The position numbers and the translations under genes are program-made. Source: an uncultured Bacteroidales bacterium (GTDB lineage Bacteria; Bacteroidota; Bacteroidia; Bacteroidales; UBA932). Taken from it: a stretch of DNA of 35,571 bases. The stretch spans positions 1 through 35,571 of the forward strand of contig CAJOHV010000021.1 in assembly GCA_905234485.1 (NCBI GenBank), in the 5' to 3' direction. The first letter of the stretch is position 1, and every line of letters starts with the position of its first letter. A model generated the notes under the pieces. The model was not told the origin of the DNA and did not search any database. It saw nothing but the letters and a program-made list of their open reading frames with translations. Below are positions 32,590 through 35,571 of the stretch, piece by piece.

Positions 32590-33607
32590 AGAACTCGCGG
32601 AGGAAGCGCAGATCATTCTCGAAATAGTGGCGAAGGTCGTTGACCTGCCACTTCAGCATAGCGATTCGCTCGAGGCCCATGCCGAAGGCGAATCCGCTGT
32701 ATTTATCCGGGTCGATGCCGGATGCTTTGAGCACGTTCGGGTCCACCATACCGCAGCCGAGTATCTCCAGCCAGCCGGTTCCCTTGCAGATGTTGCAGCC
32801 CTTGCCATGGCAGATGTTGCAACTCACGTCCACCTCCGCCGAGGGCTCGGTGAAGGGGAAGTACGACGGGCGCATACGGATCTGCGTCTCCGGGCCGAAC
32901 ATCTCGCGGGCGAACAGGAGAATCGCCTGCTTGAGGTCCGCGAAGGTCACGTTTTCGTCGATATAAAGGCCTTCGATCTGATGGAATATGCAATGCGCGC
33001 GGGCGCTGATGGCTTCGTTACGGAACACGCGGCCGGGGCAGACGACGCGGATGGGAAGAGGCATCTTCTCCATCGCGCGGACCTGCACCGAAGAGGTGTG
33101 CGTGCGGAGGAGCAGCGGGTTGAGGTGGCCTGCGGACACGAAGAAAGTGTCCTGCATGTCACGGGCGGGGTGGTTCGGAGGAAAGTTCAGAGCCTCGAAG
33201 ACATGGTAATCGTCCTCGATCTCCGGACCCTCGGCCACATCGTAACCGAACTTGCGGAAGATATCCACGATCTCCTTGCGGACTATGCTCACGGGGTGGC
33301 GCGAGCCAAGGGAGAGGGCGTCGCCGGGCATCGAAAGATCCTCTTTCGGGCCCGAGGCAGCCTCGGACACCGCGAGCGCGTCGCGGAGTTCCTCGACCTT
33401 CGCGATGGCGAGTTGCTTCAACTCGTTGAGCGGGCGGCCAAACTCCGCCTTCTGCGCCCTGTCTATCGAGCGGAACTCCTCGAAGAGGGCTGTGATAACG
33501 CCCTTCTTGCCGAGGAAATGCACTCTTGCGTCTTCAACATCCTTGAGAGTCTCGCACTTCAGAGCCTGCAACTCCGAAATCACTTGCTGTATGTCTTCCT
33601 GTTTCAT
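32570..33607 (-). CDS. pheS: Phenylalanyl-tRNA synthetase alpha subunit
   Basis: PheS (345 aa), the catalytic half of the (alpha-beta)2 enzyme charging tRNA-Phe. An N-terminal coiled-coil arm (1-85) is followed by the class II core: HPVSIVRKEIVDIFRKFGY, the motif 2 region RVVCPGRVFRNEAISARAHCIFHQIEGL, and motif 3 GFAFGMGLERIAML. A cysteine cluster, CNICHGKGCNICKGTGW (near residues 265-281), is a normal feature of Bacteroidota PheS and probably binds zinc. pheT is not adjacent on the visible side. It begins 2 nt after the small upstream gene, with which it is cotranscribed. Confidence 0.97.
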   Translation of the reverse strand: MKQEDIQQVISELQALKCETLKDVEDARVHFLGKKGVITALFEEFRSIDRAQKAEFGRPLNELKQLAIAKVEELRDALAVSEAASGPKEDLSMPGDALSLGSRHPVSIVRKEIVDIFRKFGYDVAEGPEIEDDYHVFEALNFPPNHPARDMQDTFFVSAGHLNPLLLRTHTSSVQVRAMEKMPLPIRVVCPGRVFRNEAISARAHCIFHQIEGLYIDENVTFADLKQAILLFAREMFGPETQIRMRPSYFPFTEPSAEVDVSCNICHGKGCNICKGTGWLEILGCGMVDPNVLKASGIDPDKYSGFAFGMGLERIAMLKWQVNDLRHYFENDLRFLREFSTAVEV

Positions 33608-33609
33608 AA

Positions 33610-34023
33610 TTACTTGCGTTTCGCTTCACGCTTGTCGCGGGCTTTCTTTTCCCTGCCTGCTCCGCCTTTCAGATATTTCTCCCACTGTTCGTCGTCCAGG
33701 ACCTTGCGGAAAGCCACATAGATGCGCTCAGCCCATTTGTCCTGAATCGCCTGATACACGTCCATATTGTTGACCTTCGCACGGCTCTTCTCCATTATCT
33801 CATCCCTCATCGCGAAATAGTCGTGCGTGAGGATGGAGTCCAGATAGAATTCCTGGGCCATGTCGATGTCCAGAGTACGGATATACTTATCAATTTCCTT
33901 GTCTATCGCCTCGCGGAGTTCCTTCTCCTGCTGCTCGGGAGTCTTCGGCTCCTGGGCGCGGGCGGAAAACGCGCTCATCGCAATGACGAGGACCAAGGAA
34001 ATCAGTATGCGGAATAATTTCAT
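33610..34023 (-). CDS. Small exported helical protein of unknown function
   Basis: A 137-aa protein with a signal peptide (residues 1-23, cleavage after SARAQ) and a charged helical body (EQQEKELREAIDKEIDKYI; WAERIYVAFRKVLDDEQWEKYLKGG), ending in a very basic tail (REKKARDKREAKRK). The DEQWEKYL segment recalls Spy/CpxP-like periplasmic proteins, but I cannot assign it. It lies 2 nt before pheS and is the first gene of that transcript. Confidence 0.8.
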   Translation of the reverse strand: MKLFRILISLVLVIAMSAFSARAQEPKTPEQQEKELREAIDKEIDKYIRTLDIDMAQEFYLDSILTHDYFAMRDEIMEKSRAKVNNMDVYQAIQDKWAERIYVAFRKVLDDEQWEKYLKGGAGREKKARDKREAKRK

Positions 34024-34031
34024 TATATTTG
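34024..34031 (+). promoter_or_regulatory. TAnnTTTG -7 element for the C69-GH3 gene
   Basis: TATATTTG, 43 nt before the ATG at 34075 and touching the start codon of the divergent gene. No convincing -33 element. Confidence 0.45.
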
Positions 34032-34049
34032 CTTACCACTTAAAGCACG

Positions 34050-34057
34050 CAAAATTA
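34050..34057 (-). promoter_or_regulatory. TAnnTTTG -7 element for the 34023-pheS operon
   Basis: On the minus strand TAATTTTG, 26 nt before the ATG at 34023, with TTTC (34077-34080) 19 nt upstream as a near-match to TTTG. Confidence 0.5.
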
Positions 34058-34074
34058 ATCAATTCCAAGATAAA

Positions 34075-35571
34075 ATGAAAAACAAGCTTCTCCTCGCCGC
34101 CGCGGCGCTTCTTCTGATGTCGGCTGCCCAGGCCTTCGCCTGCACGAACATCATCGTCACCAAAGAAGCCAGCATTGACGGCTCCACTATGGTCTCTTAC
34201 GCCGCCGACTCCCACTGGCTCTACGGCGAACTATACTTCAAGCCGGCCGGCGCCTTCAAGGAAAAGGCGATGCGCCAGGTTATCGAATGGGACACCTACA
34301 AACCCCTCGGCAAGATTCCCGAGGCCGCTCAGACCTACCAGCGTCTGGGCAATATGAACGAGCATCAACTCATCATCGGCGAAACCACCTGGGGCGGCCG
34401 CGAAGAGCAGATAAACACAGACGGCCTGATGGACTACGGTTCACTTATCTACATAGCGCTCGAGCGCGCGAAGTCGGCCCGCGAAGCCATCAAGATCATC
34501 GCCGATCTCGCGAACACATGGGGCTACTGCTCGGAAGGCGAGACCTTCAGCATCGCCGATAAGGATGAGGCTTGGATCATGGACCTCGTGGGCAAGGGCA
34601 AGGAAAAGGGCATTGTGTGGGTTGCCCGCCGTGTGCCTGACGGGTACATCTGCGCCCACGCCAACCAGGCCCGCATCACCCGCTTCCCGCTTCACGACTC
34701 CGGCAACTGCCAGTATTCGGACGACGTGATCAGCTTCGCCCGCGCCAATGGCTGGTACGACGGCAGCGACGACGATCACATCCGTCAGAGCGAGAAGGAC
34801 GCCCAGTCCGCCCTGGACAGCAGCGGAAGCGCCACGGATACCCTCTCCGATGCGAAGGCCGACGGTTACGTGAATGCCGTGAATCAGTTCCAGACCTCCT
34901 CGGATTACATGAACACCGACTCCGTTATCCTCTCTCGTGCGGACTGGAAGAACACTCAGCCCCAAATGCCGGAGAACCGCACAAAGGAGATCAGCCCGCA
35001 GTTTGCCGCCGAGCTGGGCATTGAGACAGTCTTTGACGTGCAGAACGATCCCCTGTTCGGCAATGTCCCCGGAAGCCTGGTCTATACTGCGGAAATGCCT
35101 GCCAGCAAGGCGAAGAACGAGCTCACGGTCTCCATGCTGCGCGGCCTTGACTACAACGACCCCAAGTGGGAGCTGCTCCTTGACCAGATCGACTGGGACG
35201 CGGACCGGACCGGCATCCTCATGAGCTTCTCCGGCGCGGCGTATGCCACGGGGGCCATCGACTCCATCGGCCTGCCCGCCACAGTGGAACAGGACGGCGC
35301 CAACGGCCTGAAGGTCAACGGCGCGGGGGACGGGGGATACGACATGACCAAGTCCTCCTCCTTCGGCTTCGCCCCGCTGATGGCGGCGACCTGGGACACG
35401 GACCTTATTTACGAGGTAGGTCGGGCCTTCGGCGCGGAGTCCATTATGAACGGCATCAACGGCTGGTACTGCCCGGCCATCAACCTCCATCGCAGCTTCT
35501 TCAACGGCCGCGTGTTCGAATACTATTCGGAAGACCCTGTCCTCTCCGGCAAGCTGGCTGCCTCTGTGATC
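34075..35571 (+). CDS. C69 family dipeptidase N-terminal half joined in frame to a GH3-like segment (partial at right edge)
   Basis: One open frame of 499 codons to the window end. Residues 1-22 are a signal peptide; Cys23 (AFACTNIIVTKEASIDGSTM) is the expected autoprocessed N-terminal nucleophile of C69/PepD Ntn-hydrolases, and the text through NTDGLMDYGSLIYIALERA, YCSEGETFSIADKDEAWIMDLVG and DDVISFARANGWYDG (to about residue 234) is ordinary C69. The rest of the peptidase, about half, is missing. From about residue 235 the sequence matches GH3 instead (see next entry). I suspect a contig misjoin; a real fusion is possible. Confidence 0.75.
   Translation, partial: MKNKLLLAAAALLLMSAAQAFACTNIIVTKEASIDGSTMVSYAADSHWLYGELYFKPAGAFKEKAMRQVIEWDTYKPLGKIPEAAQTYQRLGNMNEHQLIIGETTWGGREEQINTDGLMDYGSLIYIALERAKSAREAIKIIADLANTWGYCSEGETFSIADKDEAWIMDLVGKGKEKGIVWVARRVPDGYICAHANQARITRFPLHDSGNCQYSDDVISFARANGWYDGSDDDHIRQSEKDAQSALDSSGSATDTLSDAKADGYVNAVNQFQTSSDYMNTDSVILSRADWKNTQPQMPENRTKEISPQFAAELGIETVFDVQNDPLFGNVPGSLVYTAEMPASKAKNELTVSMLRGLDYNDPKWELLLDQIDWDADRTGILMSFSGAAYATGAIDSIGLPATVEQDGANGLKVNGAGDGGYDMTKSSSFGFAPLMAATWDTDLIYEVGRAFGAESIMNGINGWYCPAINLHRSFFNGRVFEYYSEDPVLSGKLAASVI
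34777..35571 (+). other. GH3 N-domain-like segment, Clostridia type, fused after the C69 half
   Basis: Residues 235-499 of the frame. An Ala/Ser/Asp-rich stretch leads to ILSRADW (Trp291), SMLRGLDYNDPKWELLLDQ, the LPATVEQDG loop (400-408) and the GH3 barrel strands PAINLHRS, R479-VFEYYSEDP (substrate-binding block). The order matches the reversed-domain GH3 beta-glucosidases of Clostridia, in which the C-terminal domain comes first; here that domain is absent. The nucleophile Asp would lie past the window. Glu codons shift from mostly GAA before the join (9 of 15) to mostly GAG after it (9 of 13). Confidence 0.7.

Noticed and set aside
34441..35490. 349-codon minus-strand open frame opposite the C69-GH3 gene
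   Set aside because: Antisense to recognisable C69 and GH3 sequence; low-complexity Val/Gly/Arg-rich translation with no motif.

Overview
The window is a piece of a GC-rich Bacteroidales (Bacteroidota) chromosome or metagenomic contig. Signs of this are a SusC/SusD polysaccharide-utilization locus with several lipoproteins, a DUF3109 protein, a cysteine-rich PheS and a b558-type succinate dehydrogenase cytochrome. Repeated Bacteroides-type promoters (TTTG, 18-20 nt, TAnnTTTG) and the lack of strong Shine-Dalgarno sites agree. I cannot resolve the genus.

Layout. 1-2707 (minus strand): translation genes, with pyrH-frr followed by rplM-rpsI-rpsB (rpsB runs off the left edge). 2769-3494: a lone succinate dehydrogenase cytochrome b with its own promoter and terminator. 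3558-5595: dusB-lpxK. 5551-6021 (minus): a small membrane protein. 6095-13809: a long plus-strand run of a coiled-coil membrane protein, HemW, a Nif3-like protein, a secreted M16-like protein without its zinc motif, DUF3109 and aminopeptidase P. 13860-16586: a TPR protein and a U32 (RlhA-type) protein with a clear promoter in front.

16587-17677 is an AT-rich accessory patch. It holds a nested inverted repeat, gene debris and a Phd/YefM-RelE/ParE toxin-antitoxin pair with a palindromic operator. 17678-21351 (minus) holds an HI0933-like flavoprotein broken by one frameshift at a G5 tract, and a cotranscribed phosphoribosyltransferase-like protein plus cytosine permease. 21471-22703 is an unknown lipoprotein. 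A tRNA-Gly(GCC) lies at 22865-22937 (minus).

23025-32589 is a compact five-gene PUL, probably one transcript: DUF4434 glycosidase-like lipoprotein, SusC, SusD, surface glycan-binding protein and a GH26 enzyme. The GH26 catalytic domain is interrupted by two tandem binding-like modules. A beta-mannan-type substrate is the best guess. On the minus strand after it come pheS and a small secreted protein.

The last gene (34075 to the right edge) starts as a Bacteroidales C69 dipeptidase and turns, in frame near 34777, into a Clostridia-like GH3 beta-glucosidase segment. This is either an assembly chimera or an unusual fusion, and it is the observation most in need of checking. I found no CRISPR array, intact insertion sequence or prophage.
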